Below are positions 41,701 through 48,852 of a DNA stretch of 64,000 nucleotides, piece by piece (position 1 is the first letter of the stretch; the number at the start of each line of letters is the position of its first letter). This DNA is from JAVVUJ01 sp964461765 (GTDB taxonomy: Bacteria > Bacillota > Clostridia > Peptostreptococcales > Anaerovoracaceae), in contig CAYWVS010000002.1 in NCBI GenBank assembly GCA_964461765.1, forward strand, positions 13,684-77,683, given 5' to 3'. Both the position numbers and the translations under genes were made by a program. The notes beneath the pieces were generated by a model, which had not been told where the DNA came from, made no database searches, and saw nothing but the letters and a program-made list of their open reading frames with translations.

Positions 41701-42331
41701 TTACGCTGTCCTCCTTCAAACCGTCAATCCTACCTTCGATTTCAGAAACAATATCATTAACTCTATCTAAATTGACATTTGCAGCATCTAGCTTCCGCTC
41801 TGATTCGGCTTTCTTAGATCTATATTTAACAATTCCCGCCGCTTCTTCAAATATTTCCCTTCGACTTTCCGGTTTGTTGCTGACGATCTCAGAAATTTTT
41901 CCTTGCCCAATGATAGAATAGCCATCCACACCGATCCCCGTATCCATGATGAGCTCACGAATATCACGAAGTCTGCATTGGTTGTTATTGATGGCATATT
42001 CGCTTTCTCCCGATCGATACATCCTTCTGGTAATTGCTACCTCCGCATAATCGATAGGAAGAATATTTTTACTATTGTCAATGGTAAGGGTGACCTCAGC
42101 CATGCCTCTGGATTTTCTGTTGGCCGTACCGGCAAAGATAACCTCCTCCATCTTTCCACCCCGGAGCATCTTGGGACTTTGTTCTCCCAAAACCCACCTG
42201 ATGGCATCGGAAATGTTGCTTTTTCCGCTGCCATTTGGTCCTACGATACAGGTGATCCCTTCGTGAAAATCTATGGATACAGGCTCTGCAAAGGATTTAA
42301 AACCATGTAAGTCAATTCGTTTAAAATACAC
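38780..42331 (-). CDS. smc: Chromosome partition protein Smc
   Basis: 1183 residues from a GTG at 42331, chosen because GGAGGGGGG lies just upstream and the protein then begins MYFKRIDLHGFKSFAEP, the normal Smc N terminus. An ATG 24 bases upstream would add eight residues. Walker A GPNGSGKSN is at 31-39. Coiled-coil arms (about 170-500 and 670-1010) flank the hinge (about 500-670, with GYGVECIKF and GAITGGTYKHN). The ABC signature NLMSGGEKTMTAIALMFA and the Walker B/D-loop FCILDEIEAALDDANIDRF close the ATPase. It condenses and segregates the chromosome. Its start overlaps the end of rnc by 11 bases. Confidence 0.96.
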   Translation of the reverse strand: MYFKRIDLHGFKSFAEPVSIDFHEGITCIVGPNGSGKSNISDAIRWVLGEQSPKMLRGGKMEEVIFAGTANRKSRGMAEVTLTIDNSKNILPIDYAEVAITRRMYRSGESEYAINNNQCRLRDIRELIMDTGIGVDGYSIIGQGKISEIVSNKPESRREIFEEAAGIVKYRSKKAESERKLDAANVNLDRVNDIVSEIEGRIDGLKEDSVKATEYLALREKYKTLEINVTLKNIENVELKNEYLKDDLQETQSNIQSLKDEKAQIDEEVSQQRNRNEELEGLSNDVRDRLLTNTSEISELKNRNQLNQEKLQTIEKDISRLMQEIETTGDKLDKEQTGSKEIFSQRESIEKKVRDLQDELNDKVQKFAELSGTLNNHTEEIDSYKNSLFQLHALISNKKSEKNSLENLQSNLKRSEERILQDLEKYNSTCQELSLAFKAGNEEKVKVLESLDQLKNSLQSDTAKQSDAQEKERKTSGELERITLSAGQLSARKKTMEEMESNYEGYNNAVKFIMKSALEGIDGVVAELIEVPAGFEVAIETALGAALQNIVCADDQSAKSAVNHLKVNKAGRLTFLPVNTIRGNKISPIDIIKNAEGFKGYGVECIKFQERYKNVMEYLLGRVLIVDNLDHAIALSKKVPSGGFRVVTLEGEVINSGGAITGGTYKHNTANLLERKAEILKMANRLEELQQQQLTLETSLRDVRALIKQTAESMKETEGKFREAELHQINLKNQLSLINNQKTEVEEKIKRGREELDHIAQENLTSAKMIETIEAEIHQAQEDIKSVEQNTEEKLAAFDVFKAQSEEINEQITKVRIAVSTAENERNHLQSLTERIEAYIGELTAEIEEKNNRINLLGEESKTILSGDSDLSEEVLVKEEEKAALERYLTEITEEKSELVKALNRNLQEKDSFDEQMNQLLNQKYDMDIKLAKNETQLENYKNKLWDEFEISYIQAIEFKNKNFNFPVAIKEIKEIKSRIKELGEVNVGAIKEYETVNERYEFLTTQRADLLEAIDALKVIIQDMDKTIKDNFKESFDKIVVNFEDAFRQMFGGGTAELRLEDESRPLESGIEIVAQPPGKKLQNINLMSGGEKTMTAIALMFAVLKTKPTPFCILDEIEAALDDANIDRFAKYLTNFNNVQFALVTHQKATMEYADVLYGVTMPEEGISKVISLKLGDEIGA

Positions 42332-43010
42332 TGTTCCTGCCCCCCTCCAGTGCATATTTGGCAGCTTGTTGCTCTGCTTCCTTCTTATTCTTTCCCTTCC
42401 CTTGTCCAATCTTTTCTCCGTTGAGAAATAAGTTTACATGAAAGGTTTTATCATGCTCGGGACCTTCTTCCTTGTAAACTTTGTATTGAATGAGGGCTTG
42501 TCCTTTTTTTTGCAATAGCTCTTGAATTTCCGACTTATAGTCAGAGAAAAGCTTACCTGCCACGGCTTCCTCAATTGTATTGTAAAAAGCCTTAGAAATA
42601 AAAGCTTTCGCCGCTTCCCAACCTCCGTCTAAATAAATGGCACCGATTAAGGCCTCTACAGAATCTGCGATGATGGAGTCCCGATATCGACCTCCCGTGC
42701 TTTCCTCACCCTTGCTTATTTTAATATGCTCCGAAAGCTTCAAGTCTCTGCCGCAGCGTGCCAATGAAGCTTCGCAGACGATAGCAGCACGTATTTTGGA
42801 GAGCTGACCTTCGCTCTCTTTGGGTAGGCGATTATAAAGGATATCAGAAATAACCCCATCAAAAATAGCATCCCCCAAAAACTCCAACCTTTCATTGCTC
42901 TCCATTAAATTATTTTCATTGGAATAGGAGCTATGGGTGAAGGCATTTTCTACTAAACTTTCATCCTTGAAAGAATATTTTATAAAATCTGGAAAAAGCT
43001 CTTTACTCAC
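42321..43010 (-). CDS. rnc: Ribonuclease III
   Basis: 229 residues. The signature NERLEFLGDAIFDGVISDIL (about 39-58) contains the catalytic Glu/Asp residues, and DSVEALIGAIYLDGGWE the second metal cluster. The C-terminal dsRNA-binding domain runs from about 155, with a GKGKNKKEAEQQAAKYAL end. It processes rRNA and other double-stranded RNA. The start overlaps plsX by eight bases. The acpP gene often found between plsX and rnc is missing here. Confidence 0.97.
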   Translation of the reverse strand: MSKELFPDFIKYSFKDESLVENAFTHSSYSNENNLMESNERLEFLGDAIFDGVISDILYNRLPKESEGQLSKIRAAIVCEASLARCGRDLKLSEHIKISKGEESTGGRYRDSIIADSVEALIGAIYLDGGWEAAKAFISKAFYNTIEEAVAGKLFSDYKSEIQELLQKKGQALIQYKVYKEEGPEHDKTFHVNLFLNGEKIGQGKGKNKKEAEQQAAKYALEGGRNSVF

Positions 43011-44019
43011 TAGTAATTATTTCCTCCATTTCCAAAACAGAATTTTGAATTGTCTGCACCACCTGGTTTTCTGCATAAGAAATTCCTTTAACAATGGTAT
43101 TTTTTACTGCATTTGCATTGGAAGAGCCGTGCATTTTAATCAGAGCTCCACGAACTCCCAAAATAGGTGCTCCACCGTATTCCGAGTAATCAAATTCCTT
43201 CTTCAACTCTCTAAACTTACCGCTCAGTAGCAATGCTCCTACCTTGGGAATGGTCCCGGCTGTAAACTTTTGTTTTAGCAGCTGGAGTATACTCCATGCC
43301 AATCCCTCTGTAAGCTTTAAGATTACATTTCCCACAAATCCGTCACACACAATGACATCGCAGGCGCCCTTAGGTACGTCTCGAGCTTCTAGGTTCCCTT
43401 TAAAGTTTAGGCTTTTACTCTTGGAAAGCAACTCATATGCCGCCTTTAAAACCGTTGTCCCTTTATTTTCCTCCACACCCATGTTCACAAGCCCTACAGA
43501 AGGATTTTTCACATTAAGCACCTTTTCCATATAGATACTGCCCATGGTGGCAAACTCCAGTAGATTGTTGGGCTTACACTCTGAATTGGCACCTGAATCT
43601 ACCAAAAGGGAAACTCCCTTTCCCAAAATAGGATAGGTACTGGCAATGGCAGGTCTGTCGATTCCTTGTATTCTTCCCAGTATAAAAAGGCCTCCTGCCA
43701 TAATGGCACCTGTATTTCCCGCGGAAATAAACAGGTCGGCCTCTCCCGTTTTTACCATGGTAATGCCCATTACCATGGAGGAATTTTGCTTGGTTCTCAC
43801 CGCCTTAACCGGTGCATCATGATTTTCAATGATCTCGCTGCTATGGATCACTTGAATCTTATTGCCTGAATATTTATTTTCCTTTAGTTGTTTTTTTATC
43901 AAATCTTCCTGACCGATGATGATAATTTCATGGTCAATTAACTTTGCTGCTTCCACTGCACCCTTAACGATTTCTCCCGGTGCATGATCGCCGCCCATAC
44001 CGTCTAAAACGATTTTCAT
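43003..44019 (-). CDS. plsX: Phosphate acyltransferase PlsX
   Basis: 338 residues. MKIVLDGMGGDHAPGEIVKG is the family N terminus. SAGNTGAIMAGGLFILGRI, LVDSGANSECKPNNLLEFA and VCDGFVGNVILKLTEG follow. PlsX converts acyl-ACP to acyl-phosphate, feeding PlsY. GGAGGATATGATCC precedes the ATG. It starts a conserved block with rnc, smc and ftsY. No rpmF or fap regulator lies upstream in the window. Confidence 0.96.
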   Translation of the reverse strand: MKIVLDGMGGDHAPGEIVKGAVEAAKLIDHEIIIIGQEDLIKKQLKENKYSGNKIQVIHSSEIIENHDAPVKAVRTKQNSSMVMGITMVKTGEADLFISAGNTGAIMAGGLFILGRIQGIDRPAIASTYPILGKGVSLLVDSGANSECKPNNLLEFATMGSIYMEKVLNVKNPSVGLVNMGVEENKGTTVLKAAYELLSKSKSLNFKGNLEARDVPKGACDVIVCDGFVGNVILKLTEGLAWSILQLLKQKFTAGTIPKVGALLLSGKFRELKKEFDYSEYGGAPILGVRGALIKMHGSSNANAVKNTIVKGISYAENQVVQTIQNSVLEMEEIITSE

Positions 44020-44121
44020 GGATCATATCCTCCACAATTATTTATCTTTTGAAAAATTATTATGTATATTTTAATCTTGTGGGCTTTATTGTATCATATG
44101 TTGTGAGGATATGCAATTTTT

Positions 44122-44748
44122 TCATGCTTCAATTTTTAGTATAGAAACCTCATACGCGGTCTTAATGAGTATATTATCGTTTTCATCTTTCTTACGGTAT
44201 TCCCTACTTTGCAAACGTCCCGATATATTGATTTTCGTGCCTACGGCCATTTCCGATGCGTAGGCTGCATTTCTTCCCCAAGCAATACAGGGGACATAGT
44301 CTGATTTGTTGTACATTCTGTTTACAGCAACCATCAAATCGCAGATTTCCCTACCTAATGGCGATACCCTCTTGATGGGTTCTTTACAGATAAAGCCTTC
44401 CAGTTGAATTATATTCTCATAGAAACAATCTTCAACGGTAGCATCCTCCACAAGAAGAAATTCTCTGGCAAATACCACTACGTTTAACCGATTTCTGCCT
44501 TCTTCCATTTCATTGTAGGTTCTTACTTGACCCGTTATGTACACTACATCATCTATACACAAGCTTTTATTGATCAATAGTCGTTCCGATACGATAATTT
44601 GAACAACGTCCATGTACTTACTTTTTCTCTCTACCCCTAAGTAAAGTGCATAAAATGCTTCTCCGTATGATTTATGGTTAAACTCAGGCATAGAGACAAT
44701 AATGCCCTTCAATTCTGCATAATTAGTGTTTTCCGGTATTCTTTCCAT
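44122..44748 (-). CDS. SSB-like protein with two OB-folds
   Basis: 208 residues. Two similar halves, each an SSB-type OB-fold: residues about 8-95 (ELKGIIVSMPEF ... DDVVYITGQVRTYNEMEEGRN) and 108-205 (IIQLEGFICKEPIKRVSPLGREICDLMVAVNRMY ... SDYVPCIAWGRNAAYASEMAVGTKINISGRLQSREYRKK). The second half matches single-stranded DNA-binding proteins well, including the WG and GRLQSREY stretch. There is no acidic C-terminal tail of the kind that recruits repair proteins. It is likely an accessory ssDNA-binding protein distinct from the essential Ssb. Role unknown. Confidence 0.72.
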   Translation of the reverse strand: MERIPENTNYAELKGIIVSMPEFNHKSYGEAFYALYLGVERKSKYMDVVQIIVSERLLINKSLCIDDVVYITGQVRTYNEMEEGRNRLNVVVFAREFLLVEDATVEDCFYENIIQLEGFICKEPIKRVSPLGREICDLMVAVNRMYNKSDYVPCIAWGRNAAYASEMAVGTKINISGRLQSREYRKKDENDNILIKTAYEVSILKIEA

Positions 44749-44769
44749 AATATCCCCCTGTAGTAACTG

Positions 44770-45570
44770 CTAAATCAGTTGATTATCTCCCCCAGATTTA
44801 TCCAAAATTTGCTTACCTGTATGATCTATTTTATAATTGTCTTGATAAATTAATTCACTGACAGGTACGACAGAATAACCTTCTTCTTTCAACTTACTGA
44901 GGATCGCCGGCAAATATTCTTCTACCTTATCAGCGTTATTATGAAATAAAACGATGGATCCGGGCTTTACATTTCGGCATACTCTTTCTACTATCTGATC
45001 TCCGGATAATTTTTTCCAATCCATGCTGTCCACTGACCATTGGATAACTTGATATCCATTTTCTCCGCAAACCTCTATCAATGTATTGTTATATGCGCCA
45101 AAGGGTGGTCTAAATACCGTAGGCTTTTTCCCCGTAACTGACATAACCGCTTCTTCTAATCCCAACAACTCCTTTTGCATTTCTTCTGATGAAAGCTTTG
45201 TCATATTGGGATGTGTAGATGAATGATTGCCAATTTCATGACCTCGGGCATGGATTTCTTTCACATCATCCTGAAATTTTTCAGCCCAAAATTTTACCAG
45301 AAAAAAAGTAGTTTTTACCCCATACTCATCTAATATGTTCAAAATGGGTTCTGTATGCTCATCCCCCCAAGCTGCATCAAAGCTGATGGCAATCTTTTTT
45401 TCCGGTGTATCCACACAGTAGACGGGAACCTTTTTTTCCGGCTCCCCTTGCACCGGCAGGGCGAACTCCTCATTAAAAAGAGTTATATTCAAGACCAAAG
45501 CACATACAAGAATCCCCCCCATGGTGGCCGCAATCTTTTTTAAACCCTTTTTATATATATAAACCCCCAT
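44770..45570 (-). CDS. Polysaccharide deacetylase, sporulation PdaB-like
   Basis: 266 residues from the ATG at 45570, seven bases after GGAGGAC. One N-terminal membrane helix (about residues 15-33) is followed by an NodB domain: KIAISFDAAWGDEHTEPIL (Asp motif 1), GHEIGNHSSTHPNM (HxxxH metal site), VFRPPFGAYNN (motif 3), IQWSVDSMDW and PGSIVLFHN (motif 5 His). PdaB removes acetyl groups from spore-cortex or wall glycans; the AWG in motif 1 is typical of the PdaB/CDA1 group of spore formers. It is divergent from gntR, with a hairpin between them. Confidence 0.85.
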   Translation of the reverse strand: MGVYIYKKGLKKIAATMGGILVCALVLNITLFNEEFALPVQGEPEKKVPVYCVDTPEKKIAISFDAAWGDEHTEPILNILDEYGVKTTFFLVKFWAEKFQDDVKEIHARGHEIGNHSSTHPNMTKLSSEEMQKELLGLEEAVMSVTGKKPTVFRPPFGAYNNTLIEVCGENGYQVIQWSVDSMDWKKLSGDQIVERVCRNVKPGSIVLFHNNADKVEEYLPAILSKLKEEGYSVVPVSELIYQDNYKIDHTGKQILDKSGGDNQLI

Positions 45571-45626
45571 ATTTTGTCCTCCATTCACGTAAAAGTAAGT
45601 ATATCAATGCATTATATTTTACTAAA

Positions 45627-45657
45627 ATAAAAAATATGCTTACGAAAAGCATATTTT
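45627..45657. repeat. Left copy of the flanking hairpin
   Basis: AAAATATGCTT, short loop, AAGCATATTTT (arms 45631-45641 and 45647-45657), between divergent genes, so a terminator role is not obvious here. The sequence is nearly identical to the hairpin at 52619-52649 on the other side of the arginine-derivative gene island. Confidence 0.75.
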
Positions 45658-45709
45658 AGATAGATTCTAATATTTTTCTATTTAAGCTTTTCTTTTAATT
45701 GAAAGATAT

Positions 45710-45737
45710 TTGACATATTGTTCATATCGTATATAAT
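45710..45737 (+). promoter_or_regulatory. Promoter of the gntR-type gene
   Basis: TTGACA (45710-45715), 16-base spacer, TATAAT (45732-45737), both perfect hexamers. The ribosome site AAAGGAG follows within seven bases, so the 5' leader is very short. Confidence 0.78.
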
Positions 45738-45756
45738 TATGTTAAAGGAGACTGAA

Positions 45757-46404
45757 ATGTCAGAATTTTTATCATTAAAAGATCATGTATACAATTATAT
45801 TGCCGACCAAATCAGAGGGGGTACCTTAAAACCGGGGGAAAAAATTAATGAAAATCAAATATGTGAAAAGCTTAACATAAGCAGAACCCCCGTGAGGGAA
45901 GCTATGATACAACTGAGCACAGAAGGATTTTTAGAGAATATTCCACGGAAAGGATTTGTGTTACGCCCTCTTAATGTAAATGAAGCAAAAGAAATTTATG
46001 AGATAATAGGAACCCTGGATGGATTATCCGCTTATTTAGCTTGCGATCGCATGAGTGAAGCCTTGCTGAAGGAAATGGATTTTTATGTACAATCCATGGG
46101 TTTGGCCATTGACACTGAAAATTACGCCATGTACTACAAGCAGCAAGAAGAATTCCATAATATCTATTTAGATGTTTGCGGAAATAACCAACTCATTACT
46201 TACCTATTACAATTAAAGAAAAAATTTTTTAATAAACAATATGTTTCAAATACTGTAAAAGCAGAAAAAGAACTTTTATATAGCATAAATGAAGAGCATA
46301 AGCAAATCTTATCGCTATTTCAAGCTAAAGAAAAAAACCAATTAGAAAGATACATTAGATTTGTTCATTGGAATAGTGATAACGCATTAGGAGAAAAGCT
46401 ATAA
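45757..46404 (+). CDS. GntR-family (FadR/FCD type) transcriptional regulator
   Basis: 215 residues from the ATG at 45757, six bases after AAAGGAG. N-terminal winged helix: HVYNYIADQIRGGTLKPGEKINENQICEKLNISRTPVREAMIQLSTEGFLENIPRKGFVLRPL, the complete GntR signature. The C-terminal helical part (from about residue 80; IYEIIGTLDGLSAYLA, EEFHNIYLDVCGN, EEHKQILSLFQAK) fits the FCD ligand-binding domain, though only some of the metal-binding His residues are clear. It lies upstream of the DDAH-transporter-M20 operon on the same strand with its own promoter and terminator, and is the obvious candidate regulator of that operon. Confidence 0.9.
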   Translation: MSEFLSLKDHVYNYIADQIRGGTLKPGEKINENQICEKLNISRTPVREAMIQLSTEGFLENIPRKGFVLRPLNVNEAKEIYEIIGTLDGLSAYLACDRMSEALLKEMDFYVQSMGLAIDTENYAMYYKQQEEFHNIYLDVCGNNQLITYLLQLKKKFFNKQYVSNTVKAEKELLYSINEEHKQILSLFQAKEKNQLERYIRFVHWNSDNALGEKL

Positions 46405-46423
46405 AAATAAAAGTTAAGTTAAA

Positions 46424-46465
46424 AAACACCTAAAGTTTCGGGATACCCGGATACAGAAGGTGTTT
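46424..46465 (+). terminator. Terminator after the gntR-type gene
   Basis: AAACACCT (46424-46431) pairs with AGGTGTTT (46458-46465), an inner CGGG-ATA-CCCG hairpin lies in the loop, and the downstream sequence is T-rich (TTTATTTATTTTG). Confidence 0.7.
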
Positions 46466-46519
46466 ATTTATTTTGCTTATTTTCAACAAAATGAAGTTTT
46501 CAGAAAATTTAAAAATTTC

Positions 46520-46547
46520 TTGACTAATCCAAAATACAATATATAAT
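46520..46547 (+). promoter_or_regulatory. Promoter of the DDAH operon
   Basis: TTGACT (46520-46525), 16-base spacer, TATAAT (46542-46547). The -10 lies inside the 36-base palindrome, and AAGGAG plus ATG follow at 46579-46593. Confidence 0.78.
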
Positions 46548-46566
46548 ATATTATATATTGTATTTT
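46531..46566. promoter_or_regulatory. Perfect 36-bp palindrome over the DDAH operon -10 region, likely operator
   Basis: Left half AAAATACAATATATAATA is followed without a gap by its exact reverse complement. The outer ATACAAT/ATTGTAT arms resemble the kind of symmetric A/T-rich site bound by GntR-family dimers. Binding here would block RNA polymerase. The neighbouring GntR regulator is the natural candidate. Confidence 0.72.
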
Positions 46567-46590
46567 AAGTAAGTTGTGAAGGAGAAAACT

Positions 46591-47361
46591 ATGTTTAAAA
46601 ATGTAATTGTAAAAAGACCATGTAAAGCTATGGTTGAAGGTATCACATCTGCACCTGAACTGGGAAAGCCAGATTATGAGTTAGCTTTGAAGCAACACGA
46701 TGACTATATTGATGCCCTAAAACAATGCGATGTTAGTGTAACCGTATTGGAATCCGATGAAAGATTTCCGGATTCATGCTTTGTTGAGGACACTGCTGTC
46801 ATCACAAAGAAGTGTGCAATTATAAGCAATCCCGGTGCCAAAACCAGGGAAAAAGAGACTGAAAGCATGGTGGATACCATCAAACAATTTTTTACTGAAG
46901 ATAAAATTGAGTATATAAAACACCCCGGCACCTTAGAAGGTGGGGACGTTATGATGGTAGGCGATCACTTTTATGCAGGTTTGTCTGCCAGAACTAACAA
47001 AGAAGGTATTCGGCAGTTTATAGAAATATTAGAAAAGTATGGCCTCACAGGTTCGGAAGTGGAATTGGAAAAAGTATTGCATCTGAAAACAGGAGTAAAC
47101 TATATTGAAAATAACAATATGCTGGTTTCCGGTGAATTTATTGAAAAAAAAGAATTCGATAACTATAACAAAATTATAATTCCCGAGGAAGAAAGTTACG
47201 CTGCTAACTGCATCTGGGTAAATAATAAGGTAATTGTACCGGACGGATATCCCAGTGTCATAAAGGCAGTCAAAGATGCCGGATATGAAGTTATCCTTGT
47301 GGATACATCAGAGTTTAGAAAACTTGATGGTGGCTTGAGTTGTTTGTCTCTTAGATTTTAG
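46591..47361 (+). CDS. Dimethylarginine dimethylaminohydrolase (DDAH)-type hydrolase
   Basis: 256 residues from the ATG at 46591, six bases after AAGGAG. Pentein-fold motifs of bacterial DDAH appear in order: VKRPCKAMVEGIT, FPDSCFVEDTAVIT (substrate Glu-Asp), HPGTLEGGDVM (Glu/Asp), VLHLKTGVNYI (catalytic His) and the C-terminal LDGGLSCLSLRF (nucleophile Cys, about residue 250). DDAH converts N-methylated arginines to citrulline and methylamine or dimethylamine. It is the first gene of the operon under the palindromic promoter. Related family members act on other N-omega-substituted arginines, so the exact substrate is open. Confidence 0.85.
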   Translation: MFKNVIVKRPCKAMVEGITSAPELGKPDYELALKQHDDYIDALKQCDVSVTVLESDERFPDSCFVEDTAVITKKCAIISNPGAKTREKETESMVDTIKQFFTEDKIEYIKHPGTLEGGDVMMVGDHFYAGLSARTNKEGIRQFIEILEKYGLTGSEVELEKVLHLKTGVNYIENNNMLVSGEFIEKKEFDNYNKIIIPEEESYAANCIWVNNKVIVPDGYPSVIKAVKDAGYEVILVDTSEFRKLDGGLSCLSLRF

Positions 47362-47417
47362 CAATGATTAATCTATACTTTTAGGGTATATCTTTAAATG
47401 AGTTAAGGAGAAGGATC

Positions 47418-48815
47418 ATGGAAGGAAATAAAAAGTTTAAGTTTCCAAGTAGCATCATAATTTTAAGTATTTTGATTTTATTTGTTACTGTACTGACTTA
47501 CGTTGTTCCAGCAGGACAATTTGAAATGGTTGAAAATGCCGAATCCGGAAAAATGATGGTGGATGCCACTACATACCACCATGTTGACAACACACCTGTA
47601 ACTCCTTTTAGGATGTTTGTTGCAATACCTGAAGGTTTTATAAATGGGGCTTCCATTATATTCTTAATCATGTTTGGGTACTTCTGGGTCTATTCAGTAT
47701 TACAAACAGGTGCTTTTGGTGCTCTCATACATAAAATGCTTTCCGGTAATAAAAAAGACAGCAAATTATTCATACCTATGTTTATGTTTATTTTTGCCCT
47801 TGCAGGCTCAACTTACGGAGAATTTGAAACAGTTTACGGATTGATTCCAATTTTTGTTGCTTTAGCAATCGCTTTAGGTTATGATGCAATCGTGGGAATC
47901 TGTATGTCGGGAATGGCAGTAGCGGTGGGCTTTGCTTGTGCAACCACCAATCCATTTACCATTGGAATCGCACAATCATTCGGAGAACTGCCTCTTTTTT
48001 CCGGGCTTTTGTACCGTTGGATTATCTTTGTTGTAATGGTACCTATTGCAATATTCTTTACTATGAGATATGCGAACAAGATCAAGAAAAATCCAGAATC
48101 AAGTTTAGTATACGGATTGGATTTTAGTTCTTTCTCCCTTCAGGCTGATGGAGAAGAAGTACAAGAATTCACCACACGACACAAGCTCCTTTTGCTGAGT
48201 ATGCTCGTTACTGTAGTGACCATTGTGGCCGGATCCTTAAAGCTTGGTTGGTATTTAAATGAGATGAGCGGAATTTTCTTAATTTCCGGTATCGTTGCAT
48301 CCCTTATTGCAGGTATCGGTCCTGAGAAGATTGGAAATAACCTTGTGAAATCCTGCAGCGAAATGGTTTTTGCAGCGATAGTTGTTGGATTTTCCCGAAC
48401 CATTTTAGTCATCATGCAAAACGGCGTGATTATCGATACCGTAATCAACGGCATGTATTTGTCCATGAAATCCCTATCTACTTGGGCTACTGCTGAAGTT
48501 ATGCTAATTGCACAAACCTTTTTAAACTTCTTCATCCCATCAGGAAGCGGTCAAGCAAATGCGATTATGCCTATTATGATTCCTTTATCAGATCTCTCAG
48601 GATTAAACAGACAAATTGCAGTTCTGGCATATCAGTTTGGAGATGGATTTTCCAATTTACTATGGCCTACGGGTGCAATCGCAATTATGACTGGAATAGC
48701 CAAGGTTCCATTAGGCAAATGGTATCGCTTCTTTTTACCAATATTTGGGGTATTTTTCATCATTCAATCAGCGTTTATCATTATATCCGTTATGATAAAT
48801 TATGGACCCTTTTAG
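47418..48815 (+). CDS. YfcC-family basic amino acid / arginine-type antiporter
   Basis: 465 residues with AAGGAGAAGGATC before the ATG. About 11-12 membrane helices, beginning FKFPSSIIILSILILFVTVLTYVVPAGQFE, the standard YfcC/DcuC-like start. The conserved cytoplasmic and re-entrant parts include GSTYGEFETVYGLIPIFVALA, GFACATTNPFTIGIAQS and FLNFFIPSGSGQANAIMPIM. This group includes predicted arginine/ornithine exchangers in arginine-using Firmicutes. In this operon it probably imports the arginine derivative or exchanges it for ornithine or citrulline. Confidence 0.85.
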   Translation: MEGNKKFKFPSSIIILSILILFVTVLTYVVPAGQFEMVENAESGKMMVDATTYHHVDNTPVTPFRMFVAIPEGFINGASIIFLIMFGYFWVYSVLQTGAFGALIHKMLSGNKKDSKLFIPMFMFIFALAGSTYGEFETVYGLIPIFVALAIALGYDAIVGICMSGMAVAVGFACATTNPFTIGIAQSFGELPLFSGLLYRWIIFVVMVPIAIFFTMRYANKIKKNPESSLVYGLDFSSFSLQADGEEVQEFTTRHKLLLLSMLVTVVTIVAGSLKLGWYLNEMSGIFLISGIVASLIAGIGPEKIGNNLVKSCSEMVFAAIVVGFSRTILVIMQNGVIIDTVINGMYLSMKSLSTWATAEVMLIAQTFLNFFIPSGSGQANAIMPIMIPLSDLSGLNRQIAVLAYQFGDGFSNLLWPTGAIAIMTGIAKVPLGKWYRFFLPIFGVFFIIQSAFIIISVMINYGPF

Positions 48816-48852
48816 TTAATTAAAAATCATAGAGCAAAAGGATGTGATACGA

